The notes beneath the pieces are model-generated. The model was not told the origin of the DNA and ran no database searches. It was given only the letters and a program-made list of their open reading frames with translations. Both the position numbers and the translations under genes were made by a program. Shown piece after piece: positions 55,085-63,384 of a stretch of DNA of 64,000 nucleotides (positions are counted from its first letter, which is position 1; each line of letters starts with the position of its first letter). This DNA is from Nocardioides sp. S-1144 (GTDB taxonomy: Bacteria; Actinomycetota; Actinomycetes; Propionibacteriales; Nocardioidaceae). The stretch is taken from assembly GCF_005954645.2 (NCBI RefSeq), contig NZ_CP040695.2, forward strand, positions 1,612,001-1,676,000, written 5' to 3'.

Positions 55085-55731
55085 TCGAGCAGTCCTTCTC
55101 CACGGTCTTCACCCACGCCCTGCGGGGCCAGCCCACCGACGTCGTCGGCCTCGACGACACCCCCGGCGCGCTGCCCGTCGACACCTGGCGCCGCGCGGCC
55201 GACGAGCACGACCAACGGATGCTGGACCTGTGCCACGGCCCGACCATCGACGTCGGCTGCGGCCCGGGGCGGATGGTCGCCGCGCTGGTCGAGCGCGGCG
55301 TCCCGGCGCTCGGCATCGACGTCGTCCCGGAGGCGGTCCGGCTGACCCGCGCGCGCGGCGTCCCGGCGCTCGAGGCCGACGTCTTCGGCTCGGTGCCCGA
55401 CGAGGGGACCTGGGGGACCGCGCTGCTCGCCGACGGCAACGTCGGCATCGGCGGTGACCCCGTCGCGCTCCTCGCCCGGTTGCGGGACCTCGTCGCGCCC
55501 GGCGGACGCATCGTCGCCGAGCTCGCCGCGCCCGGCGTCCGGACCAGGACCATGTGGGCGACGATCGAGGCCGCCGACACCCGCAGCCGCCGCTTCCGGT
55601 GGGCGATCCAGGGCGTCGACGACGTCGACGTCCTGGCGCGCCGGACCGGCCTCCAGCTCGACTCGGCCGCGAGCTTCGGCGGTCGCTGGTGCGCGGTGCT
55701 GACGAGGACCTCGGCGCGCCCGGTCCGCTGA
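55081..55731 (+). CDS. Class I SAM-dependent methyltransferase
   Basis: A 216-residue Rossmann-fold methyltransferase. SAM motif I is TIDVGCGPGRMVAALV (about residues 56-71), motif II region GIDVVPEAVRLTRARG, and APGGRIVAEL is motif post-III. ATG 55081 overlaps the DUF2064 stop by 4 nt. It is the third gene of the GT2-DUF2064-methyltransferase unit and probably methylates the product of that pathway. Substrate unknown. Confidence 0.88.
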   Translation: MIEQSFSTVFTHALRGQPTDVVGLDDTPGALPVDTWRRAADEHDQRMLDLCHGPTIDVGCGPGRMVAALVERGVPALGIDVVPEAVRLTRARGVPALEADVFGSVPDEGTWGTALLADGNVGIGGDPVALLARLRDLVAPGGRIVAELAAPGVRTRTMWATIEAADTRSRRFRWAIQGVDDVDVLARRTGLQLDSAASFGGRWCAVLTRTSARPVR

Positions 55732-55753
55732 GCCGGTCCCCGGTCCGGGCTGG

Positions 55754-56569
55754 CTAGTCCCGGCCGCGGCGGCGCACGAGCACGACGACCACGACGGCCA
55801 CGGCAGTCCCCGCGATCAGGGCGACGACGGGCGCCCGGCCCGGACCGCCGGTGACCGCGCCGGCAGCCGGCGCGGGGGCCGGCGCCGGGGCGGGATTTCC
55901 CCGGTCGACCGGGGATCCCTGAACTTGTCGGCCGAAATATCGCCCCCCAAGTTCAGACTTCCCCGGCCGACCGGGGAAATCCCCGCCGGGCGACCGACCC
56001 GATGAGGGAGGCGCGGTCGCGACGGGACGCCGGGTCGGCGGCTCGGGCGGCGCGGGCTCGGACGTCGTCCGGCGCGCCGCGCGGACGCGGGCGAGGCCGT
56101 AGGCGGCCAGGCCCAGGAGCAGGAACGCGGAGCACAGCAGGGCCCAGCGCAGCAGGAAGGGGTCCTGGGTCTGGCCGGTGGCGCGCTGGTAGGTGTCGGC
56201 ACCGTGGCGGATGATCCCGGGGAGGAACAGCGCGGTCACCAGGGCACAGGCCAGGAGCGGGACGCGCACGAAGTTCACGACCGGGACCGAGCCGCGCCGG
56301 CGGCCTGGGCGGCGTCGGGTGACGCGGGTGATGACCGTGTCGACGGCCGCGGTCGCCGGGTACAGGACCAGGTCGTGCACGACGGCCGCGCCGATGAACC
56401 AGACGGCGATCGACTGCCACCAGACCTCCGGGTCCCACAGCGCGTCGAGCCCGAGGGTCCGCACCGTGTGGACGGCGAGGGCGAGCGCGGCGAGGAGCAG
56501 CACCAGGTGCGCCGGGCCGGCGCCGTAGCCGCGCCGGAACCGGGCGACGAGAGGGGTGGGGGTCGGCAC
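55754..56569 (-). CDS. Membrane protein of unknown function with an inserted palindromic element
   Basis: A 271-residue protein with about four spans in the first 180 residues (AHLVLLLAALALAVHTV, WQSIAVWFIGAAVVHDLVLYP, VPLLACALVTALFLPGII, FLLRWALLCSAFLLLGLAAYGL), a Pro-rich linker and a final span before VRRRGRD. The linker includes about 30 residues encoded by a 90-bp inverted-repeat element that keeps the frame. GTG 56569 lies 3 nt after the molybdenum enzyme stop, so the two are co-transcribed and it may be a partner membrane subunit. I do not recognise a named family. Confidence 0.7.
   Translation of the reverse strand: MPTPTPLVARFRRGYGAGPAHLVLLLAALALAVHTVRTLGLDALWDPEVWWQSIAVWFIGAAVVHDLVLYPATAAVDTVITRVTRRRPGRRRGSVPVVNFVRVPLLACALVTALFLPGIIRHGADTYQRATGQTQDPFLLRWALLCSAFLLLGLAAYGLARVRAARRTTSEPAPPEPPTRRPVATAPPSSGRSPGGDFPGRPGKSELGGRYFGRQVQGSPVDRGNPAPAPAPAPAAGAVTGGPGRAPVVALIAGTAVAVVVVVLVRRRGRD
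55893..55982. repeat. 90-bp imperfect palindromic element inserted in a coding region
   Basis: Two 35-nt arms (55893-55927 and 55948-55982) are inverted copies with 31 of 35 matching positions, separated by a 20-nt loop. Each arm contains an inner CCCCGG palindrome, and the arms end in CTGAACTTG / CAAGTTCAG. The loop is A/T-richer (CCGAAATATCG) than surrounding DNA. The length is 30 codons, so the host gene stays open. It has the build of a REP/RPE-like miniature element. Confidence 0.8.
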
Positions 56570-56571
56570 CG

Positions 56572-57936
56572 TCAGCCCGCCTCGAAGTCGATGGTGCCGA
56601 CCCACTTGGTGCAGTGGACGCCGGGGATGGCCGGCACCATGATCCGGGCGGGGTAGCCGTGGTCGAGGGTGAGGTCGGCGCCGTCGACCTGGAGCGCGAG
56701 CATCGAGTCGGCGTGGGCGACCTGGTTGGCCTGCAGGCTGGCGGCGCGGAACAGCCCGGACTCCTGGATCGAGTCGACGCGCGCCGACGACGGGTCGGTG
56801 ACGCCGGCGAGCCGGGCCAGGTCGCGCAGCCGGACGCCGGTCCAGGTCTGGGTCGTCGACCACCCCTCGACGCAGGCGATCGGGAGGGTGGCGGTGTGCT
56901 GGGGCAGCGCGAGCAGCTGCTCACGGGTCAGCGACACCTCGGCGGCCCCGCCGGTCAGGGTCAGCCGCCAGCCCGCGACGGCCTCGCGGCTGATCCCGGC
57001 CGCCTCGGCGGTCTTGTTGACCGGGAAGGTCCCGGCGGGCTGGCGTCCCCGGGGCATCAGCACGGCCGCGTACCGGGCGACGCCGCCGACGGTCTGGCCG
57101 GCGGTGAGGACCAGGACCAGGAGGCTCCCGCCCCCGACCAGGCCCAGCGCCCCGCGCCGGCTCAGGGTCGGCGGGTCGGGGTCGGCGGGGATCAGCCCGT
57201 GACCGGGCCCGGTCTCGGGCCGGGTGTCCTCACGGCCGGTGCGCATCACCTCGCGCAGGGAGGTCCCGCGCAGCGCGCGGACCATCGTGGGCAGCTTGAG
57301 GGGGACGTGGACGACGAACCCCGCGATGAAGACCCACGCGCCGTAGTAGTGGGCGGTGTAGAAGCTGAAGCCGAAGACGTAGTCGTACTGGATGTTCAGC
57401 ACCCCGGTGACGATCTCGAACAGCAGGCCGCCGACCAGCATGAGCAGCGAGACCCGTTCGAGGACCTGGGCGAGCGAGCGCGCGGGCGGCCACTGGAACA
57501 GCTTGGGGATGACCGACCACAGCTTCGCGAGCACCACGGGGACGACGACCAGGCCGAGGCCGACGTGCAGGCCCTGGTTGAGGCGGTACAGCCAGGGCGG
57601 GTCGGTCGGCCAGTCGAAGTCCGGCAGCCGCAGGAACCCGACGTCGCCGGGGTAGGCCTGGTCGAATCGGGGGCCGTAGGCGGCGTAGGACAGCAGCCCG
57701 GTGACCGTGACGACCGGGAGGACGACGAGCAGCACCAGGCCGAAGGCCGACGTGAGCCACGGGCCGCGCAGCGGGCTGCGCCACCGGACGTCGGTCCCGG
57801 GTGGACGACGGCGCGCGACCGCCCGCCAGAGCGGGGCGGGGGACCCGAACCCCGACCCGTCGTCGGGGTCCGTGGAGGGGTCCGTCGAGGGGTCCGTCGA
57901 AGAGTCCGGTGCGGGGTGCGGTGCCGGGTCGCGCAT
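56572..57936 (-). CDS. Cytochrome b561-like / molybdopterin-dependent oxidoreductase fusion
   Basis: A 454-residue protein. After an Asp/Pro/Ser-rich N-terminal tail (a repeated DPST stretch near residues 10-25) there is a four- to five-span membrane part with His residues typical of heme b (about 55-245: GLHVGLGLVVV, YTAHYYGAWVF, GFVVHVPLK). Residues about 255-454 form a sulfite-oxidase-like Mo domain with the cofactor ligand Cys355 (IACVEGWSTTQTW). It should pass electrons between membrane heme and a Mo centre facing outside, as in MsrP/YedY-type enzymes. It is co-transcribed with a downstream membrane protein. Confidence 0.85.
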   Translation of the reverse strand: MRDPAPHPAPDSSTDPSTDPSTDPDDGSGFGSPAPLWRAVARRRPPGTDVRWRSPLRGPWLTSAFGLVLLVVLPVVTVTGLLSYAAYGPRFDQAYPGDVGFLRLPDFDWPTDPPWLYRLNQGLHVGLGLVVVPVVLAKLWSVIPKLFQWPPARSLAQVLERVSLLMLVGGLLFEIVTGVLNIQYDYVFGFSFYTAHYYGAWVFIAGFVVHVPLKLPTMVRALRGTSLREVMRTGREDTRPETGPGHGLIPADPDPPTLSRRGALGLVGGGSLLVLVLTAGQTVGGVARYAAVLMPRGRQPAGTFPVNKTAEAAGISREAVAGWRLTLTGGAAEVSLTREQLLALPQHTATLPIACVEGWSTTQTWTGVRLRDLARLAGVTDPSSARVDSIQESGLFRAASLQANQVAHADSMLALQVDGADLTLDHGYPARIMVPAIPGVHCTKWVGTIDFEAG

Positions 57937-58094
57937 CGCGGGGACCAGCCTTCCCGTGGCGGTGGACCCCCGTCGTCGTCGTCGAGGGGTGGTGCGGTGG
58001 GGTGGCGGTGCCGCCCCTGACGAGCACCACCCGCCGACCAGGGTGCCCCGAGCGGGCGGACGGCGGGTGGTGGGCCGGGACGAACCCGGGTGCG

Positions 58095-58508
58095 TCAGGC
58101 CTTCTTGGTCTCCCAGAAGATCTCGGCGATCTCGTCGATCTTGGCCAGCAGCTGGTCGGCGACGTCGGCGTCCATGGTGCCCTTGGTGCCGGAGGCGCCG
58201 GCGAGCTTGGTGGCCTCGTTGACCAGCGAGTGCAGCTGGGGGTACTTCTCGAAGTGCGGGGGCTTGAAGTAGTCGGTCCACAGCACCCAGAGGTGGTGCT
58301 TGACCAACTCGGAGCGCTGCTCCTTGATGATCACGGCACGGGTGCGGAAGTCGGGGTCGTCGTTGTCGGCGAGCTTGCCGATGACGGCCTTGATCGACTC
58401 GGCCTCGATGCGGGCCTGGGCGGGGTCGTAGACGCCGCAGGGCAGGTCGCAGTGGGCCTGGACCTCGAGGGTCGGGGCGAAGAAACGGGGGAGCAGGCGG
58501 GAGAGCAT
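58095..58508 (-). CDS. sodN: Nickel superoxide dismutase
   Basis: A 137-residue precursor of Ni-SOD. The leader (residues 1-18, MLSRLLPRFFAPTLEVQA) is cut to expose His19 of the nickel hook HCDLPCGVYDPAQ, with Cys20 and Cys24 as ligands. ATG 58508 has AGAGGA 7 nt upstream; longer frames add nothing. The maturation protease gene sodX is divergent 50 nt away. The enzyme removes superoxide in the cytoplasm. In Streptomyces it is induced by nickel; no clear Nur box is visible here. Confidence 0.96.
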   Translation of the reverse strand: MLSRLLPRFFAPTLEVQAHCDLPCGVYDPAQARIEAESIKAVIGKLADNDDPDFRTRAVIIKEQRSELVKHHLWVLWTDYFKPPHFEKYPQLHSLVNEATKLAGASGTKGTMDADVADQLLAKIDEIAEIFWETKKA

Positions 58509-58558
58509 GCGGGTCCTCTCGATCAGGAGTCGTTGCGGTTCTTGCGACACTACTCCGC

Positions 58559-58903
58559 GTGGACCCCGTCGAATCCAGACCCCTGAGGGTGCCCACCCTG
58601 CGGATGGTCCGGGTGCGGGGCCGCTCGATGCTGCCGGCCCTGCGCCCCGGCGACCGGCTGCTGGTGCTCGGACGCCGCGCGCCGCGGGTGGGCGACGTCG
58701 TCGTGGCGCGCTTCGCCGACGGGACGGCGGTGGTCAAGCGGGTCGCCGAGCGGCGCGGGAGCGGCTGGTGGCTGCTCAGCGACAACGCCGCCGAGGGGCT
58801 CGCCGACTCGCGAGCCCGGGGGGCCGTCGGCGACGACGCCGTGCTCGGTGTCGTGGCCTGGCGGATCTGGCCGCGGCCGGGACGGGTGGCCCGCCGAGTG
58901 TGA
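58559..58903 (+). CDS. sodX: Nickel-type superoxide dismutase maturation protease
   Basis: A 114-residue S26-family (signal peptidase-like) serine protease lacking a membrane anchor. Ser23 (GRSMLPALRPGD) and Lys60 (GTAVVKRV) form the predicted Ser-Lys pair; GWWLLSDNAAEGLADSR is the usual box for this family. Its job is to remove the SodN leader so that His19 can bind nickel. It is divergent from sodN, as is common in actinobacteria. GTG 58559 is used; an internal ATG 58604 would still keep the active site. Confidence 0.93.
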   Translation: MDPVESRPLRVPTLRMVRVRGRSMLPALRPGDRLLVLGRRAPRVGDVVVARFADGTAVVKRVAERRGSGWWLLSDNAAEGLADSRARGAVGDDAVLGVVAWRIWPRPGRVARRV

Positions 58904-58960
58904 TCCGGGTCTCCTCCGACGCACCCGACCGGTACCGGTCGTTGTGGAAGTATCCCAAAG

Positions 58961-60178
58961 GTGGCTGACACCGAGCAGGGCACCGACGAGGGAACCGTGA
59001 CCGGCAGGGCCCCGCACCCGCGGGCCGGGGACCCGGTCTTCGACCTGCACGTCGGCGGCAAGATGCAGACGGTCTCGACGGTCGCCCTGGCCGGGCGCGA
59101 CGACCTCTCGCTGGCCTACACCCCGGGGGTGGCCCTGGTGTGCGAGGCGATCGCGGCCGACCCGTCGCTGACCCAGCACTACACGTGGGTCCCCAACGTG
59201 GTGGCCATCGTCTCCGACGGCACCGCCGTGCTCGGCCTCGGCGACATCGGCCCGGCCGCCGCGATGCCGGTGATGGAGGGCAAGGCGGTGCTGTTCAAGC
59301 AGTTCGGCGGCGTCGACGCCGTCCCGATCTGCCTCGACACCACCGACACCGAGGAGATCATCGAGACCGTCGCGCGGCTCGCGCCGAGCTTCGGCGGCGT
59401 CAACCTCGAGGACATCTCCGCCCCGCGCTGCTTCGAGATCGAGGACCGCCTCAAGGAGCGCCTCGACATCCCCGTCTTCCACGACGACCAGCACGGCACC
59501 GCCGTGGTCGCGCTCGCCGCGCTCACCAACGCGCTCCGCCTCACCGGCCGGACGGCGTCCGCGACCCGCGTGGTCATCTCCGGGGCCGGTGCGGCCGGCG
59601 TCGCGATCGCCAAGATCCTGCTCGAGGCCGGCATCGAGGACCTCGCCGTCACCGACCGCAAGGGCGTCGTGCACTCCGGGCGCGGCGACCTCACGCCGGT
59701 GAAGAAGGCGCTCGCCGAGATCACCGCCGACCGGTCCGGCCGCACCGGCAGCCTCGCCGACGTGCTCGACGGCGCCGACGTCTACCTCGGTGTCTCCGGC
59801 GGCACGATCCCGGAGGAGGACGTCGCCCGGATGGCGCCCGAGGCGATCATCTTCGCGATGGCCAACCCGACGCCCGAGGTGCACCCGGAGGTGGCGCACC
59901 GCTACGCCCGCGTCGTCGCGACCGGCCGCTCGGACTTCCCGAACCAGATCAACAACGTGCTGGCCTTCCCGGGCATCTTCCGCGGCGCCTTCGAGGTGCA
60001 CGCCAGCGCGATCACCGAGGGCATGAAGGTCGCCGCCGCCACCGCGCTGGCCGACCTCGTGGGCGACGACCTCGCCGAGGACTACGTCATCCCCTCGCCG
60101 TTCGACCCCCGCGTGGGGCCGGCCGTCGCCGCCGCGGTGTCGGCGGCCGCCCGGGCCGACGGCGTCGCGCGGGCCTGA
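58961..60178 (+). CDS. NAD(P)-dependent malic enzyme
   Basis: A 405-residue malic enzyme oxidatively decarboxylating malate to pyruvate. Seen are the N-terminal malic domain with SLAYTPGVALVCEAI and GDIGPAAAMPVMEGKAVLFK, the metal site VNLEDISAPRCFEIE and FHDDQHGTAVV, and the dinucleotide fold VVISGAGAAGVAIAKILL. The short single-domain form, without a phosphotransacetylase tail, is usual in actinobacteria. GTG 58961 has the weak AAAG just before it. It is convergent with zwf, 9 nt away. Confidence 0.94.
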   Translation: MADTEQGTDEGTVTGRAPHPRAGDPVFDLHVGGKMQTVSTVALAGRDDLSLAYTPGVALVCEAIAADPSLTQHYTWVPNVVAIVSDGTAVLGLGDIGPAAAMPVMEGKAVLFKQFGGVDAVPICLDTTDTEEIIETVARLAPSFGGVNLEDISAPRCFEIEDRLKERLDIPVFHDDQHGTAVVALAALTNALRLTGRTASATRVVISGAGAAGVAIAKILLEAGIEDLAVTDRKGVVHSGRGDLTPVKKALAEITADRSGRTGSLADVLDGADVYLGVSGGTIPEEDVARMAPEAIIFAMANPTPEVHPEVAHRYARVVATGRSDFPNQINNVLAFPGIFRGAFEVHASAITEGMKVAAATALADLVGDDLAEDYVIPSPFDPRVGPAVAAAVSAAARADGVARA

Positions 60179-60187
60179 CCGGCCCGC

Positions 60188-61648
60188 TCAGCCGCCGGTG
60201 GCGTTGGGGTCGCGCCAGGTGCGCTCGAACGGCAGCCGCCACGCGTGCGGGGCGATGAGCTGGTGGATGGCGTTGGGACCCCACGAGCCGGGGATGTAGC
60301 CCCGGACCGGCACCGGGTTGTTGAGCAGCGCCTCGGACTTCTCCCACAGCGTCTCGATGCCCGCCGCGGAGGTGAACAGCGTGTGGTCGCCACGCATGGC
60401 GTCGTGGATGAGCCGCTCGTAGGCCTCCAGCACCGACCCCGACGCGGTGGTGTCGACGGTCGCGAACTGCATCGACAGCTTCTCCAGCTTCATCCCCGGT
60501 CCGGGGCGCTTGCCGTAGAACGACAGCGACATCCGCGACTGGTCGGCCAGGTCGAAGGTCAGGTGGTCGGGGCCCTGGGTGCCGGCGTTCGAGCCGGCGG
60601 GGAACATCGAGAGCGGGGGCTCCTTGAAGGCGATCGAGATGATCCGAGCGCCCTCGGCGAGCTTCTTCCCGGTGCGCAGGTAGAACGGGACGCCGGCCCA
60701 GCGCCAGTTGTCGATCTCGACCTTGAGGGCGATGAAGGTCTCGGTGTCGGAGTCGTCGGCGACCTGCTCCTTGCCGCGGTACCCGCCGTACTGCCCGCGG
60801 ACGACGTTGTGCGGCTCGATCGGGCGCATCGAGCGGAAGACCTTCAGCTTCTCCTCGCCGATCGGGCCATCCGCCAGCGTGGTCGGCGGCTCCATCGCCA
60901 TGAAGGCCAGCACCTGCATGAGGTGGGTGACCACCATGTCGCGGTAGGCGCCGGTCGTCTCGTAGAACTTGGTGCGGCCCTCCAGCCCGAGGGTCTCCGG
61001 GACGTCGATCTGCACGTGGTCGATGAAGTTGCGGTTCCAGATCGGCTCGAAGAGGCCGTTGGCGAAGCGGAAGGCCAGGATGTTCTGAGCGGCCTCCTTG
61101 CCCAGGAAGTGGTCGATGCGGAAGACCTGGTCCTCGTCGAAGACCTGGTGCACCTCGTCGTTGAGCGCCTTCGCCGAGGCCAGGTCGGTGCCGAAGGGCT
61201 TCTCCATGATGACCTTGGCCCGGTCGACGAGGTCGGCGTCGGCGAGCTCGTGGATGACGTCGAGCGCGGCCTTGGGCGGCACGCTCAGGTAGTGCAGGCG
61301 GCCGACCTCGACCGGTCCGATCTCGGCGGTCAGCTCGGCCTCGCACTCCTTGACCACCGAGGTCAGGGCGCTCGGTCCGGCCGCGGTGGGGAGGTAGCGC
61401 AGCCGCGCCGAGAACGGCGCCCAGCGCTCGTCGGTGATGTCGCCCTTGCCGAACTCCTCGCACGCCGCGCGGGCCAGGGCGTCGAACTGGGCGGTGTCCA
61501 GCTCCTCGAGGGAGGTCCCGATGATCCGGCAGTCGGGCATCAGGTTGGCCTCGACGAGGCGCAGCAGGGCCGGCAGCAGCTTGCGCTTGGCCAGGTCCCC
61601 GGTCGCGCCGAAGATGACGATGACGTAGGGCTGCTCCATGTCGACCAC
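60188..61648 (-). CDS. zwf: Glucose-6-phosphate 1-dehydrogenase
   Basis: A 486-residue G6PD, first step of the oxidative pentose phosphate pathway. NADP-binding motif FGATGDLAKRKLLPAL at the N terminus, active-site RIDHFLGKE, and the EKPFGTDLASA segment. GTG 61648 has GAGG 8 nt upstream; ATG 61639 is too far from it. It stands alone without tal, tkt or pgl, so it is probably a second copy outside the pentose cluster, often paired with F420 or NADPH needs. That is inference. Confidence 0.96.
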   Translation of the reverse strand: MVDMEQPYVIVIFGATGDLAKRKLLPALLRLVEANLMPDCRIIGTSLEELDTAQFDALARAACEEFGKGDITDERWAPFSARLRYLPTAAGPSALTSVVKECEAELTAEIGPVEVGRLHYLSVPPKAALDVIHELADADLVDRAKVIMEKPFGTDLASAKALNDEVHQVFDEDQVFRIDHFLGKEAAQNILAFRFANGLFEPIWNRNFIDHVQIDVPETLGLEGRTKFYETTGAYRDMVVTHLMQVLAFMAMEPPTTLADGPIGEEKLKVFRSMRPIEPHNVVRGQYGGYRGKEQVADDSDTETFIALKVEIDNWRWAGVPFYLRTGKKLAEGARIISIAFKEPPLSMFPAGSNAGTQGPDHLTFDLADQSRMSLSFYGKRPGPGMKLEKLSMQFATVDTTASGSVLEAYERLIHDAMRGDHTLFTSAAGIETLWEKSEALLNNPVPVRGYIPGSWGPNAIHQLIAPHAWRLPFERTWRDPNATGG

Positions 61649-61683
61649 GGTAGACCTCGAAGGTTGCGGAGAGGTGACGCGGC

Positions 61684-61689
61684 TACCCT
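61684..61689 (+). promoter_or_regulatory. -10 element of the zinc-binding dehydrogenase gene (leaderless)
   Basis: TACCCT ends 6 nt before ATG 61696. The 47-nt gap to the divergent zwf start leaves room for little else. Confidence 0.4.
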
Positions 61690-61695
61690 CGCAGG

Positions 61696-62664
61696 ATGTT
61701 CGCCGTCTACGCAGAGTCCTTCTCGCCCGACGCGCCGCTCGACGGGCTCGTCCTCGGCGATCGACCCGAGCCCGTCGCCCCCGAGGGCTGGACCACCGTG
61801 GAGGTCAGGGCCGCCTCGCTGAACCACCACGACGTCTGGTCGCTGCGCGGCGTGGGGCTCAAGCAGGAGCAGCTCCCGATGATCCTGGGCTGCGACGCCG
61901 CTGGCCTCGACGAGGACGGCAACGAGGTCGTCGTCCACGCCGTGATCAGCGACCCCGCGTGGACCGGCGACGAGACCTTCGACCCGCGCCGCTCGCTGCT
62001 CTCCGAGCGGCACCAGGGCACGCTGGCCGAGCGGGTCGTCGTCCCGCGGCGCAACGTCGTCCCGAAGCCGGCGTCGCTGTCGTTCGCCGAGGCCGCCTGC
62101 CTCCCGACCGCCTGGCTCACCGCCTACCGGATGCTCTTCACCCGCGGCGGGCTCACCGCCGGCGACACCGTGCTCGTGCAGGGCGCGGGCGGCGGCGTCG
62201 CGACGGCCTGCATCATCCTGGCGCGCGCCGCCGGGCTGCGGGTGCTGGCCACCAGCCGCGACGACGCCAAGCGGGCGCGGGCGCTCGAGATCGGCGCCCA
62301 CGACGTCTTCGAGTCCGGCGCCCGGTTGCCGGTGAAGGTGGACGCCGTCATGGAGACCGTCGGCCGCGCGACCTGGTCGCACTCCATCCGGGCGCTGCGT
62401 CCCGGCGGCACCCTGGTCACCAGCGGGACGACGTCCGGGCCGAAGCTCGACGACGCCGAGCTGACCCGCATCTTCTTCCTCCAGCTCAGCGTCGTGGGCT
62501 CGACGATGGGCACCCGCGACGAGCTCGCCGCGCTGGTCAACCTGCTGGACGCGACCGGCACCAAGCCGCTCATCGACCGCGAGGTCCCGCTGTCGGAGGC
62601 GCGCGACGGGTTCGCCGCGATGGCCGGCGGCGACGTCTTCGGCAAGATCGTCTTCACCCGCTGA
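61696..62664 (+). CDS. Zinc-type alcohol dehydrogenase/quinone oxidoreductase family protein
   Basis: A 322-residue MDR-superfamily oxidoreductase. The N-terminal GroES-like domain includes SLNHHDVWSLRG and ILGCDAAGLDEDGNEVV; the Rossmann part has LVQGAGGGVATACIILARAAG and MGTRDELAALVNLLD. It lacks the four-cysteine structural zinc lobe, so it is closer to quinone/enoyl reductases using NADPH. Its stop shares one base with the start of the next gene (TGATG), so the two form an operon. Confidence 0.9.
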   Translation: MFAVYAESFSPDAPLDGLVLGDRPEPVAPEGWTTVEVRAASLNHHDVWSLRGVGLKQEQLPMILGCDAAGLDEDGNEVVVHAVISDPAWTGDETFDPRRSLLSERHQGTLAERVVVPRRNVVPKPASLSFAEAACLPTAWLTAYRMLFTRGGLTAGDTVLVQGAGGGVATACIILARAAGLRVLATSRDDAKRARALEIGAHDVFESGARLPVKVDAVMETVGRATWSHSIRALRPGGTLVTSGTTSGPKLDDAELTRIFFLQLSVVGSTMGTRDELAALVNLLDATGTKPLIDREVPLSEARDGFAAMAGGDVFGKIVFTR

Positions 62665-63353
62665 TGGGCACCCACCTGGTGACCGGCGCCAGGTCGGGCA
62701 TCGGCGCCGCGCTCGCGCAGGCCCTGATGACCCGCGACGAGCAGCTCGTGCTGCCGGCCCGGACCGCGCAGCGCGCGGAGGAGCTCGCCGCGCGCTACCC
62801 CGGCGCACGGACGTTCGTCGCCGACCTGGCCGACCCGGCGTCCCTGACCGTGCCCGAGCTCGAGCGGCTCGACTCCCTGCACCACGTCGCCGGCGTGGTC
62901 GACCTCGCGCCGGTGGCGGAGGTGACGGCGGCGTCGCTGCGCGAGCACCTCGACGTCAACCTGGTCGCGCCGGTCGTGCTGACCCGGCTCCTGCTTCCCG
63001 CCCTGCGTGCGGCGCACGGGTTGGTGGTCTTCGTGAACTCCTCGGCCGGGCTGGTGGCCAACCCCGACTGGGCCGCCTACGCCGCGTCGAAGTTCGGGCT
63101 GCGCGCCGTCGCCGACGCGCTGCGCGGGGAGGAGGCGGGCAACGGCGTCCGCGTCACCACGGTCTTCCCCAGCCGCACCGCGACGCCGATGCAGGAGAAG
63201 GTCCACGAGCAGGAGGGGCGCACCTACGACGCCGCGCGGTGGATCAGCCCGGAGACCGTGGCCGACACCATCCTGCACGTGCTCGACCTCTCCGACGACG
63301 CGACCATCCCGGAGGTCACCGTGCGTCCGGTCGTGCCCTTCACCGGGCGCTGA
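62664..63353 (+). CDS. Short-chain dehydrogenase/reductase
   Basis: A 229-residue classical SDR with the cofactor motif GARSGIGAALAQAL and the catalytic YAASKFG preceded by VNSSAG. It reduces or oxidises a carbonyl/alcohol with NAD(P); the substrate is not known. ATG 62664 overlaps the stop of the MDR reductase by one base, so they are translated together and may act on the same compound. Confidence 0.92.
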   Translation: MGTHLVTGARSGIGAALAQALMTRDEQLVLPARTAQRAEELAARYPGARTFVADLADPASLTVPELERLDSLHHVAGVVDLAPVAEVTAASLREHLDVNLVAPVVLTRLLLPALRAAHGLVVFVNSSAGLVANPDWAAYAASKFGLRAVADALRGEEAGNGVRVTTVFPSRTATPMQEKVHEQEGRTYDAARWISPETVADTILHVLDLSDDATIPEVTVRPVVPFTGR

Positions 63354-63384
63354 CGACGCCGGGGCCGCCCGGTGCGACCTGGCC

